Assembly (NCBI GenBank): GCA_001643675.2
Contig: LSRY02000011.1
Coordinates: 1,780,501 to 1,844,500 of the forward strand
Reading direction: 5' to 3'
Source: Monocercomonoides exilis
Taxonomy: Eukaryota; Preaxostyla; Oxymonadida; Polymastigidae
DNA length: 64,000 nt
Shown here: positions 58,301 to 64,000 of the stretch, in pieces
How positions within the stretch are numbered: position 1 is the stretch's first letter
How the letters are laid out: the number at the start of each line of letters is the position of its first letter
Notes under the pieces: model-generated
What the model was told of the DNA's origin: nothing
The model's input: only the letters and a program-made list of their open reading frames with translations
Databases searched by the model: none
Position numbers and translations under genes: made by a program

Positions 58301-61300
58301 AGCTTGACCAGCAAAAATCTCTTTCTTCAGATAATTTCATTTTCTGTGATGCAACCAATCAACAGGAAGCACAAACAACTCCGCAGAACATACGCCGCGA
58401 GAAGGCTGTGATTGGTCATCTGCTCACTCTTGTTCCAAGAAATTCTTTGTTTTGTGCATCTCCTTCAACACCTCTTTCATCTCTTCTATGGGCCTCTGGA
58501 AAGCTTTCTTCACTTTCGTTCTTCCCTTTTATTAATCTTTCATTGTCTCAAATACTCGTCCAGGCTTCCTTTTCAATAGAAGGAATACGTCTCCTTCTTT
58601 TGGGAGATTCGAATGCTGCAACAGAGAAAGACTCTCACTTTACAGTTGACTTGGAATCTTTTTCTGCAGATGTTGTGTCATTGTGCAGTGGCAAGTCGAA
58701 GATGTTGAATGCCGAAAAGTTTTCTGCATCTTTTCACCAAGGCTTTCAATCCATCACAAAGCCATCTACAAATAACGGCTTGTTTACATTTTTGAACCAG
58801 AATAATCGTTCCACTGATTTATTCTCAATTGATTATCCGCTTCCAACACTTCCATCCAGAGACAGTTTTTCCAATCCAAACGAAACTAGTATTTTGTCTG
58901 TGAAACCATTCGTTTCAATTTCTGGCAGGGCTCATCTTTATCTTTCGGTTCAGCTTTTAAACAAGCGTTTAATGAGACAGGAACCACTCTTGGAAAGGAT
59001 ACGCATAACATCAACTATTTTCCCAAAAGATCTTAATAATACCAAAAGTTACACAGCACAACTTTTGAGAGAAAATATAAAACTTCTTAACGCACTCCTT
59101 CCTCCATTTGAGTCTCTTTTTATTTCACTTCCTCTTCCACTATCATCAAATCCAACAATTCTTTCTTATTTGAAGGAAATGCCTACTCCGGCAGAATTCT
59201 CTCTTCAAAGTTTAATTAATTCGGTAATGCCGCTTATGTTCGAAATTGTTCTACCAGAGGATGTCTTTATCAACATATCTCCTGCCCTTTCTCGTGAGTT
59301 ATATTCTTTTGCCAATTCTTCTTTTAAATCTGGAATGGTGCAATATGTTATTCGGGCAGTCAATCGCATGCTTCATCCTCAACAAGACCAGCCGTCTCAG
59401 CCTGAAAAGATCCAAAAAAACACATCCCCTTCGACTGCAGGTCTTAACAATAATTCAGACTTCCTTTTGCGGAATGATCAGGACAATGCGAATTCTCTGT
59501 CTCCAGCTGTAGATACTTCATACACGATAGTCCTGCGCAATGCAACTGGATGTCCAATTTGGTGCGCTTTGCAAGAAGCACATGCAACAAACATTCAACA
59601 CTCAGACTGTCTTGAAGATTCACTGGATTCTTCAATAGGCAGTTCATGTGCTATTTTATCTTCATCTTCATCTGCTCCAGAATCGTATTCTTCAATGTTA
59701 TTAACTTCTTCTGCTTCAACTTCTTCTTCCTTTCTTTCATCTTCCAGCTCAACGTATCGGGAAAATGATGTTAACCTATCTACTTTTGAGGTAGATGCCT
59801 CTTCTGACAAAAAGATAAAATTTACTGAAAAGTTATGGAAAACAGCACATTTCATAAGAATATATTTAAACGGTTATTTGCCATCTGAAAGAATCGATCT
59901 TTCGCAACTTCTTTTGAAAGTGGTGACATTGAAGCGCACCAGCACAGAAAGTTCACATCTTCCGCGTTCGATAGATCTTCATCTTCACAGCATTTCAAGC
60001 TCATTCGAAAAGATAATTCTATTAAGTGGATCAATATTTGTAACTAATCAAACATCAATTCCGATGAGGTTGATGTATTTTGACAAACTTTTTTACAGTA
60101 ACACTCAAAAAAATTCCGTAGGAATTTCATCAGAGTCTGAAGAAAGTGACATATTTGAGATTGATGATAGCTGTCATGAAAACGAGGATTGCATTTCGTC
60201 AAGTCTCATTGATCCTGGCCAGAGCGTATTTGTTCCTGTATCAATTTTGAAAAGCTCGATTGCAATCGAAGCTATCTGTGGACATACTGCCGAAGGATAC
60301 TCTGAATATTGCCATTCAACACACACGAATCCTCTTTCGCTTAGCATGTTTACAACTGGAATGAATTCATTTATGGAAGTTGTCAAGCTCTCATCTCAAT
60401 TGAAACAAGAAGGGTCCCCAAAATGGAAAAATGATACAGAAGATGTTGACATGTATTTTTCGCTTTCAAGCAGATCTTTAGATGCGTATACTACTTCAAA
60501 GATAATTTCATCTTCTTATCTTTCCAGTGACGCATCAACTTCAATGCAATCATTCAGTAAATATGATTGGGGAACAGCATCAATGGTCTTTTCTGACACT
60601 TCAACGAATTCTTCTGAAGAATTATTCTCTTCTGTTAGATTTCCCCAAAGTAATATTAGTTCAGCCTTCTCTTCTCCAAAATTTTCTCATGAAATGGAAT
60701 TACAAAACGGACGTTTTGAAAAACAAGAGAAATTATCTAATTCTTTAGGCAGTGAAGATATACCACTTTTTTATACATGCATCACAATTGCACCTCCTCT
60801 TATTGTTGAGAATTCTTTGCCATTACCACTTGCTGTTGAAATTGCTGCACCCATAGGCGATTCTCTTGAATCAATCGAAAAAATAGATTCTGCCGAGCAG
60901 GAACTTTGGCTCCAACAACTCAAAAGCACAAAAGTGAATCAGATAGAAACAGCAACAAAGAGTTCACTTTTACCACAAGACGATACAGTTGAATATGCGG
61001 ATAACAGACAACGCAAGCCAATTAACGAACAGACTATTTTTGCTGCTGGAAGAAGTTATGCAACAACATCATCCATAAATTCTGCTTCGACAGTACTTAT
61101 TTTTTTGGCGCCTGGACAGCGCATGTTTTTGTATCATTTACCAATGAATCGAACTCTTTCAATGCGAGTTTCATTTGCCTGTTTGAAGCGCGTGAGAAGT
61201 GTTGTCGATGAATGGAAGGCAAACATGCAAAATGTTATTTCGAAGAAGAAGAAGAAGAAGAAGAAGAAGAAACAAAACCTACTTCAAGTTGCAAACGAAA

Positions 61301-64000
61301 AATTTAACGAAACGGAAAGTGCACGTAATTCTGAAGCAAAAGATCTTGAAGAGCAACCATCCACTGATTATGAAGTACACACTTTGTCTGAGAATTTAAT
61401 GCAAATTAAGAATAGTTCAGAATATCAAAATGATTTCATCTGCTTTTCTACAATGAATATTTGGACGCCTCACAAATTGTTTTATTCACCAAGCTTATCT
61501 GAAGACAATGAGGTGAAAAGGGAACGATTATTCCACCTTTCTGGAACAAAGTTCATTATGGAATCAGTAATTGAGAATAGAAAAGCTTCTGTATTCCTTT
61601 ATGCTCCGTTTTGGATAAAAAACAAAACTGGATTAGATTTAACATTACAAGAAGTGGATACATCATACTCAATCGTTCATTTAAATGCAGTTTCTAAACT
61701 TCCGTGGAGCATTCCCCACTCTTTGGAACCTTCAATGAAAATGGCAGCCATTCAAAGCGCATTTCCACAGCCAGCGACAACACCTGTAGGAAGCGGAGAT
61801 AGTTTAATGGAGACTGCTTTTTTCACGCAATCTTCACCTTCACCAACTTTAACACAACAACCTTTAGATGAATTTTTGTCTAAACAACCTTTTCCGTTTT
61901 CATTTTCTACATTCGCATCTGATCCACCGCTTCTCGTATTATCAAACGATTCGACATTAGCCAATGCAACTTCAAAACCGTTTTCATTATCGAGCAGTTC
62001 ATCATCATTCAGGGTTATAATCCCCACATCTGAAGGATTAGCACACGATGTGACTGTTGCTGTCTCTGATATTCCACATCCTTTCACATGCACTGAGCTA
62101 GTGGAAATATCACCTTCATTTTATCTCATGAATGCATCCCCTGACTTTGTTGTGCTTGTCCGTCAGCACATCAATTCAGGTGTATCCGCTCACCTAAGCA
62201 CAGCAATTACCACACTTTATCCTGGCTCTCCGGCAACTGAATGGCGCTGGCAGACGGTGCCAACTTTGGATAAAGGAGCAATAGATGTTGCATTGGCTAT
62301 CCGCTCGAGGAAAAGAAATGAATATGTGGAAGGAGAAGAAATTGATGAACGAAACGAAAGCGGATTTCTATCAGAAGAAAGCTCATCAAAAAGAGAGCCA
62401 ACTGAATCATCTCAATGGACTGGCAGTTGCTCTTCTGGAAATAGAGAGCCATTTATAATGTCATCAAGCATGTGCTGGTCAACAACTCTGATTGATATTG
62501 AAAAGCCAACATCTGTTTTTGCATATGTTAACGACTCAACTGCAGCCATAATCAACTTCAAACCTGAAGTTATGCCATCTTCTTGCTCAAAGAAAATTAT
62601 TTTGACAGCAGAAGGTTTCAAAACATTTGACATTAAACGTCAGTTATTATTTGACAATTGGCCAAGGATTACTGAAAATTCGTTAAATAACATTGATTTA
62701 AAGCAAGAAATGAAGGAAACAAATCCCATTTTGTTTCCGCGTCAGCCAGTTCGAGCCTTTTCATATCCTTTTGCTGTACAAAACCGAACGTTTCGTCGTT
62801 TTTGCTGCTTCCAGCGCGACGCGCCATCGCTTGCGATTTCTGTTGAACCGAGATCATCTTTTCCTTTAAGTTATTTTGATTCTACGTGCTTGCCAATATT
62901 CTGCATCTCCAACGAAAAATTATCATCTTCTCTCAAATGGAGTATTACAAGAGATGAACAAAAAGCAAGCTTATTTGGCATGACACTTCCTGATAGCTCC
63001 AATGTCAAATACTCAGAATTACTTCACATATGCAATAGTGTTCAGTTTGATATTAATACGGCAGTAATAGATATGAGAGTGCCAGGAAGATTTATGCCAA
63101 TTTTTTATAAAAACCAGCCAAATACTGGAATTTGTTTCAGTGTATTTTCGAGAGGTTCGATTACAATTCTTGATATTTGCGATTTATCCGAACGAGTGTT
63201 TCATAAAGCCCAGCTGGTGAAGAGAAAGCGGAAAGACCAATTTTTAATGAGTTTACACGAAAATTATAACTTTACTATGCGTCCATATTCCCACAAAATG
63301 AAAGAACATCAGTGGATTGAGACAATCGAATGGCATAATATTCACCACATTGGATCCGAAATTGACAGTTTTATTGAAAGAAGCAAATTCCAACAAATAG
63401 ACTTTCCAATAGAAATTTGTTTTAAAGCTGCCTCAATAGGGCTCTCATTAATTTCTGAGCTACCACGTTGCTCATTCAAAATCCAACGAAACACAGATCT
63501 GACAAGACCGAATGAAATTGCTTACTTGTCAATTTCTCGATTTTTGCTATCATTCATTCCTTCATCAGCATCAAATGATCTTCGAATCTCTGTAGATAAC
63601 ATGCAGCTTGACAACCATACAAATTTGTCGGAATATCCAGTTATTTTTAGCAAAGAACGAAAAATAACAAAAATGGCTGATTGCATTGCGGATTCCGAGC
63701 AAATAGAATGTGACCAAATGAATGATATTGAGCAAGTTGAAAACTTTTTGAACATTGAGATGAAGTTCACAAAACCTCACAAAGCATCGCAGCAATTGTC
63801 CAATCAGAGGAAATTGCTTTATCCCCTTAAATCAGGAATTAACGAAAAGCTTTCATTGCCATTTGTTGTTAATGAGTTAACTTTGGCTCTTTCTCCATTG
63901 GTCATTGAATGCGATTGGCCTTTTGTGAAGACAATGTTGAATTATATGGATGAAATGACCCCAGACAACGTTTCATTGTCTCAGTATATGCAACTATTTG
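46384..64000 (+). CDS. VPS13: Giant VPS13-family lipid-transfer protein (3' end beyond window)
   Basis: VPS13 proteins bridge membranes and channel lipids between organelles. From ATG 46384 the frame stays open to the edge (over 5,870 codons), with no intron needed. The N-terminus (MIFEKILIKSSKLLIP, then YGYIGQIEIRHDLETKFNIH) is the chorein domain. A Lys/Glu-rich coiled-coil-like insert spans about 47430-48060, and Ser/Asn-rich inserts are scattered (for example 48470-48540). About residues 4380-5560 form the VAB (adaptor-binding) region. Six repeats each show a conserved Asn, at about residues 4386 (LRNATGC), 4810 (VENSLP), 5080 (YAPFWIKNKTGLDL), 5250 (LMNASP), 5467 (VQNRTF) and 5510 (ISNEKL). 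After it, FKAASIGLSLISELPRCSF and NEIAYLSISRF mark the VPS13 C-terminal segment. At more than 5,870 aa it exceeds typical VPS13 (3,100-4,400 aa). A Lys run (AAG repeats, 61243-61272) is internal. Trp is encoded only by TGG. Confidence 0.9.
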   Translation, partial: MIFEKILIKSSKLLIPIIVGKYFGKYIENYDSSMLKEDSKNGATSMSNIRIIPHVFEKMPEIRIEYGYIGQIEIRHDLETKFNIHIKDAFLIFRPNLSDPSVKASQTGYINTLKDNQAELMSGNNDMFNSTRNMEEKSQEDEQFSKFLNSTIVDFLFKQSFSLENVCIIYEDASNPHFPFSFNIPLKSAKCITTNIEEITDEHGNKTKETNKKIEIQEFSLLINRRFARYTRKEDIPEDPREYFLNLAKSSNLTPIIEPISANLKATKIKHKNKIYKRPVLDVHIEAMPIIVHFSEAHAIPLMQLSLTILKERHCEEFRVNRPFEGRLGIDLLRQRQQMKDIQPEELPLEDMQHSVRLRSRQLWRWLYGCMKERVLQKMESRRMRRKMEERIRDRKVYEEQLAKFENVLRANPSEAGKLKETLLSYGGRAAEEQLKQKQLPMQERDGETGEMREKWYAETAEELKRIEKRKIFTLKKLEEDVNERKRLGRPLERTKEETERLQREINLQWKNNLVKENQEMQKRKKEIEEKFAKEQKELEKERKEKNKDSKQKKSKKTYKPLTEKELEKLGLCAANLEILAFFETKYSPTDIKIFRMLHRAKMRLADSAQRSCFAFSSSTSSVSTLSKAFPSQSSSESSESSEGDKKRWQRIKFSISAAQLVVIFSKTTLKQCAQIEPGTSPPHSSLFDNAKATASPLSSASASASSSSSSSSSSTSNSDSSPITTFPNHICSNNSSPQHTAASEEIFEQSCHSTSTTSLRNSSAFVDKPVLKIEVKGVAVSVGHRPTNNGIDLSCRVFSAGIFDLCAAENSPFHSVLHISPKPSTLNQMQMNSQIRQLNENAWFSLDLNTSPCDSFSSFYLRCLMSPTVLCVPSSPFLSVLSSLIDIITLETPIVSSKTNQSFAPNDLSLSAEMATDEQSIESIENVESAASNGSRLLNLDAMLSRAGLLKQITSFKKNTQAKWDILMQGRNTADIDVNIPDVAVVIPMDDSQPETPALCFSVHKTAIKTVFGHATGTVNSHQIVAEETFDRINISFHGVSLSVTHVPLLGVDFFGNKSSLLSNPGTFSTSHPMTHLPFSQHMLQSPIASLCKDATIDLCALMAIDDSNDRIPHHIIRGTVNPVSVNLSDKEIILSWVVACNLAKVFGIIEDTQEVSDLLLDHSSEISVGLMGREEMSNRRIEELHSTQDAIIVQDNNDQCDDYILHSHKKRSIYAELKRLSEINSMALSVLPSFGYFEEKHLLKNIKGILLTSQIQLDLHNQLLFLHPPRSEKYVQGDTKITIKRIEMKIGKTKEKQTEFLGAKSSSGLANLLLSYANSHNSSGRSIVSLIVEDAEYHSYETTRHETLRVDVKAMRILNLLEADKEESSQCSLTDEPNRLSRSQLLCSLYEEETGDPLIKDRREHQAPDTTFFGSLNEAKCLNPSCLLKNGTNSEHSNAQAILPHTDLPASSPASSFASASASSTSSSAQSALFDGIINKDLECACDHLLEKLTWKDLPPEGLMSNREASEEAMNKKQEGTFLSILYVIQRPEMNLRSPTEPPPYIERNAFLNQSQSEIAYTEPPYSDDFQHFFQFPRQTFDVPAFLNNSHSPSYQSSSNNQMNSLQNGSSIRSLKPKITPENRNLYVVMAPLVLNLDRVVLTEVLSITQTVFNELPTFAQSAFIRLLTHVNSPDTNDSNDMQAIQASLKTNTIHNESQSLTEETTSSSDSEEAYFASLLSDMVKVSMIMKIPSVDVLLTDSLSSLALFSVDGVSVTLKERNALNSFVFEASQMHLFDRSAECSREDGMISLPLHPSSKIISVNSKLSNTVTPFLIQNSDSSKAIHICRHTHFSSPDEPSKPFSLTMIHLATVTVLPSVPFLGCVAEYLDRTSSVVDAFKSVLSVAQQRLQNELMHSVKNKIEDSTFHNSILLEPAETASASSASSASSASVALGDSESESSHMNSEITQCERRTKCEVPQKERIASFFEFYCEGAVLEILDSCPPVACNFSQKKIKHLSNGVAFNIKRISFQNGSPLPSLVPLCDVTSHIFLSKKQIRNRENELTASSLKDEAEWDDYEEEQADREEEQTEMQTRIKVDKDTHLHRRWASIECFEASLVNQESTLLFDDCYPYFNSWDINRTESALTAEIDANCCISTIDPSHPSEIQQTNEHSKCALYDISSSINNLHITLSETQILKLVVLMRDILNAVSTVPALVSAFFASSSLSSSYSASSSASASVSASASASSSSSEYNAYTTENSEKSHLKRSQSISKIVKSLQTNVFGSSSLQKVGRNDDCTAESYPLVHFSFKMGGTLIQILNDKTKHPMIIPIKLDSASLYAQLYAPEKALQKDLPLLDLAFEAQNIFSQIGTGLYSQPFFYINTPYISSALTLHTDSTSFELCVGPFIFNQKQLADPTNATSNQSSLSSIPVSATGNNNVKALIKRATKLPCDEFEKSTEDEALPRDAFKSNPLFNTCKSEIDSCHLHLSTTNIQQDASQQALLQFNYYSKVPNTTVNSTSFSLSSSAHIFVAMNSFCLCLSNEQLTSLLSVLTFLSQHSSVIVASLLMDDVASISDLMASKMESNDEIGGDLSLTQHPISENDEKTNISVDFCAASLRLLFFSKETPLFLAALNGLALSYEKNFYSYQISGEMESLFVKSLIKTNIHSPNKALSITDSSAFTPVQHEMNDTSNSTNQCDFIAQQESINQYTHLVVFVPEDDGDEEETQSILSQMLKNKALSLNVSVSCDERTQTAPSVNATFICSSLRVVFLAYYYRSFVKFGLGLFSLFDRSSIKPKKAIPTKQSLTETFSFIKEEIRPEPSENSQTVSSSRSTDITSYETKHHNLTNEFSESKSDVVAFEKDDNSDSKMHISSFTAMVKIKAPMFFIPVNSNSSEMMVVSFSDFDLSNTPMIQNAYSEELQQYTNLQFSLNDLVVIKAALPHDKILNLMQIRTHTTEEAMRQSSSREKFYLLLSKMNIDSVSAPLLSFGFKGTTVFNEEYISKLLNYTNKRDKEKFYDHKHIQQMIENGTLLSITACCSHAQVHLNDDQIHTIFSILTQNMSEGRINEEEHKLVRNDFDDSEHLSLLSSVDISSEQQNKTEESSEGDEETELRDQEKDLPNSDLNNLQEIFEAEEHTQKMHFAEMIRKQWYRNCALNLNTTKILDASFSIPSIVINFSEGKSESIPISKLCSCRTESETEQAERRANTIFSAPFCSVVMHSYQISVSKFADKSHSASFSVQDIIVRDTRPRNGSFRTEFVPLTPIPTNDTFQEVLICQSSHENSSESSQNPSASITSSRFSSNEYSEQLHESNSTPALLLKYYHTPLLGQSFRANINSPQLFINMPYDIALLKLITDYASSIGTEMKLLLHSSSEVESIGTSDYLKLRKARVCAKLSTSPFLYLPVSIQNKLRHNYEHSEITNKFMIHRSLSSPFCIPQPLCSSCTSVSISIISPSVAYVSNPSKRASSFLSLSADLSVSLFAGPPPKTPLRDFLFESGVIKEHVILQQYKEMKSILPMFKKPKEREENTNVAETLDTQTIRNEKKADLQSQTASFSNASSDYRQYDEANLSPVLQLFSQAGAKFIPLPQERGGYLSSEPVDTPLSASEANRLMRSAKPFSICSIMSNRSKSDESKLRISDRIQAHHDNDSEFHSIGSLAPSTSPLPSLTSSPNSSLSSSPSPSPSPSSSPFSSYSEDSLTDSESSDATLSLLDRVHSIFLEQETVVSINIQNIRLRDGLLKYERKVQENGNHSVRKDPSYNLIIRRNLNTTFSIQFMSTFLFGGTFSTLIPSMEQRSESQTSSSINALSTQTVSLLPPSYPSSIRSPTLSHLLLSQVNLRINQPVTIGLNDWDVVRITRIVSTIVSGIASVQTKIEEGEKEALQRRTQKTTETEAEMETNEQFIDSTPEECNESSEEQVRKDIFLSDSGWEQEKIITSLTESEIEKGKINPYIVASLKKAINTPFSKNYRLAQNDKDINKDEVKQLDQQKSLSSDNFIFCDATNQQEAQTTPQNIRREKAVIGHLLTLVPRNSLFCASPSTPLSSLLWASGKLSSLSFFPFINLSLSQILVQASFSIEGIRLLLLGDSNAATEKDSHFTVDLESFSADVVSLCSGKSKMLNAEKFSASFHQGFQSITKPSTNNGLFTFLNQNNRSTDLFSIDYPLPTLPSRDSFSNPNETSILSVKPFVSISGRAHLYLSVQLLNKRLMRQEPLLERIRITSTIFPKDLNNTKSYTAQLLRENIKLLNALLPPFESLFISLPLPLSSNPTILSYLKEMPTPAEFSLQSLINSVMPLMFEIVLPEDVFINISPALSRELYSFANSSFKSGMVQYVIRAVNRMLHPQQDQPSQPEKIQKNTSPSTAGLNNNSDFLLRNDQDNANSLSPAVDTSYTIVLRNATGCPIWCALQEAHATNIQHSDCLEDSLDSSIGSSCAILSSSSSAPESYSSMLLTSSASTSSSFLSSSSSTYRENDVNLSTFEVDASSDKKIKFTEKLWKTAHFIRIYLNGYLPSERIDLSQLLLKVVTLKRTSTESSHLPRSIDLHLHSISSSFEKIILLSGSIFVTNQTSIPMRLMYFDKLFYSNTQKNSVGISSESEESDIFEIDDSCHENEDCISSSLIDPGQSVFVPVSILKSSIAIEAICGHTAEGYSEYCHSTHTNPLSLSMFTTGMNSFMEVVKLSSQLKQEGSPKWKNDTEDVDMYFSLSSRSLDAYTTSKIISSSYLSSDASTSMQSFSKYDWGTASMVFSDTSTNSSEELFSSVRFPQSNISSAFSSPKFSHEMELQNGRFEKQEKLSNSLGSEDIPLFYTCITIAPPLIVENSLPLPLAVEIAAPIGDSLESIEKIDSAEQELWLQQLKSTKVNQIETATKSSLLPQDDTVEYADNRQRKPINEQTIFAAGRSYATTSSINSASTVLIFLAPGQRMFLYHLPMNRTLSMRVSFACLKRVRSVVDEWKANMQNVISKKKKKKKKKKQNLLQVANEKFNETESARNSEAKDLEEQPSTDYEVHTLSENLMQIKNSSEYQNDFICFSTMNIWTPHKLFYSPSLSEDNEVKRERLFHLSGTKFIMESVIENRKASVFLYAPFWIKNKTGLDLTLQEVDTSYSIVHLNAVSKLPWSIPHSLEPSMKMAAIQSAFPQPATTPVGSGDSLMETAFFTQSSPSPTLTQQPLDEFLSKQPFPFSFSTFASDPPLLVLSNDSTLANATSKPFSLSSSSSSFRVIIPTSEGLAHDVTVAVSDIPHPFTCTELVEISPSFYLMNASPDFVVLVRQHINSGVSAHLSTAITTLYPGSPATEWRWQTVPTLDKGAIDVALAIRSRKRNEYVEGEEIDERNESGFLSEESSSKREPTESSQWTGSCSSGNREPFIMSSSMCWSTTLIDIEKPTSVFAYVNDSTAAIINFKPEVMPSSCSKKIILTAEGFKTFDIKRQLLFDNWPRITENSLNNIDLKQEMKETNPILFPRQPVRAFSYPFAVQNRTFRRFCCFQRDAPSLAISVEPRSSFPLSYFDSTCLPIFCISNEKLSSSLKWSITRDEQKASLFGMTLPDSSNVKYSELLHICNSVQFDINTAVIDMRVPGRFMPIFYKNQPNTGICFSVFSRGSITILDICDLSERVFHKAQLVKRKRKDQFLMSLHENYNFTMRPYSHKMKEHQWIETIEWHNIHHIGSEIDSFIERSKFQQIDFPIEICFKAASIGLSLISELPRCSFKIQRNTDLTRPNEIAYLSISRFLLSFIPSSASNDLRISVDNMQLDNHTNLSEYPVIFSKERKITKMADCIADSEQIECDQMNDIEQVENFLNIEMKFTKPHKASQQLSNQRKLLYPLKSGINEKLSLPFVVNELTLALSPLVIECDWPFVKTMLNYMDEMTPDNVSLSQYMQLF

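Noticed and set aside
1-64000. CRISPR array, rRNA or tRNA genes
   Set aside because: No regularly spaced identical repeats, rRNA-like blocks or convincing tRNA box A/box B pairs were seen by eye; a covariance-model scan was not possible here.

Overview
The window looks like nuclear DNA of a small-genome, intron-bearing protist. The best guess is an oxymonad-type metamonad (Monocercomonoides/Blattamonas-like). This rests on AT-rich spacers, short GT-AG introns (about 50-180 nt), standard stop codons, an intraflagellar transport gene (so the cell has flagella), and very large cysteine- and Asn-sequon-rich beta-helix proteins that end in a membrane helix and a degenerate kinase domain. The organism is an inference from these features, not something the sequence states.

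Left part (1-5.7 kb): a 5' fragment of IFT81 (minus), a C2H2 zinc-finger gene of the ZNF277/PRMT3-finger type (minus), and a divergently transcribed NOC2-like ribosome-biogenesis gene (plus). Each needs several introns, and the exon joins were worked out by hand from reading-frame continuity and homology remembered for the families.

Middle (6.2-40 kb): dominated by one surface-protein family, always on the minus strand. An intact 12.5-kb intronless gene (about 4,150 aa) has eight tandem modules, a transmembrane helix and a pseudokinase. A second member (29.8-37.3 kb) is broken by an apparent frameshift and an in-frame TAG. Two shorter, microsatellite-interrupted remnants lie further upstream (37.9-40 kb). 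Between these sit a coding-like region of uncertain nature (19.1-21 kb), a PB1-domain protein with a Cys/His-rich tail, a zinc-finger protein with a weak PCF11 resemblance (plus), and a choline-transporter-like (SLC44/CTL) membrane protein.

Right part (40-64 kb): a repeat-rich, gene-poor stretch holds a dead DDE transposase, two diverged copies of a 275-bp direct repeat, two short elements with 24-bp inverted ends, and a nearly perfect 280-bp-arm inverted repeat. Beyond it, a two-RRM PUF60-like splicing factor (minus) and a giant VPS13-type lipid-transfer protein (plus) diverge from a 104-bp spacer. The VPS13 frame stays open for more than 5,870 codons and runs off the right edge.

Housekeeping genes (ciliary transport, ribosome assembly, splicing, lipid transfer) therefore alternate with a lineage-specific receptor-like family undergoing birth and death. 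There is no operon logic, but two very short divergent spacers (2833-2924 and 46280-46383) must carry promoters for both flanking genes.
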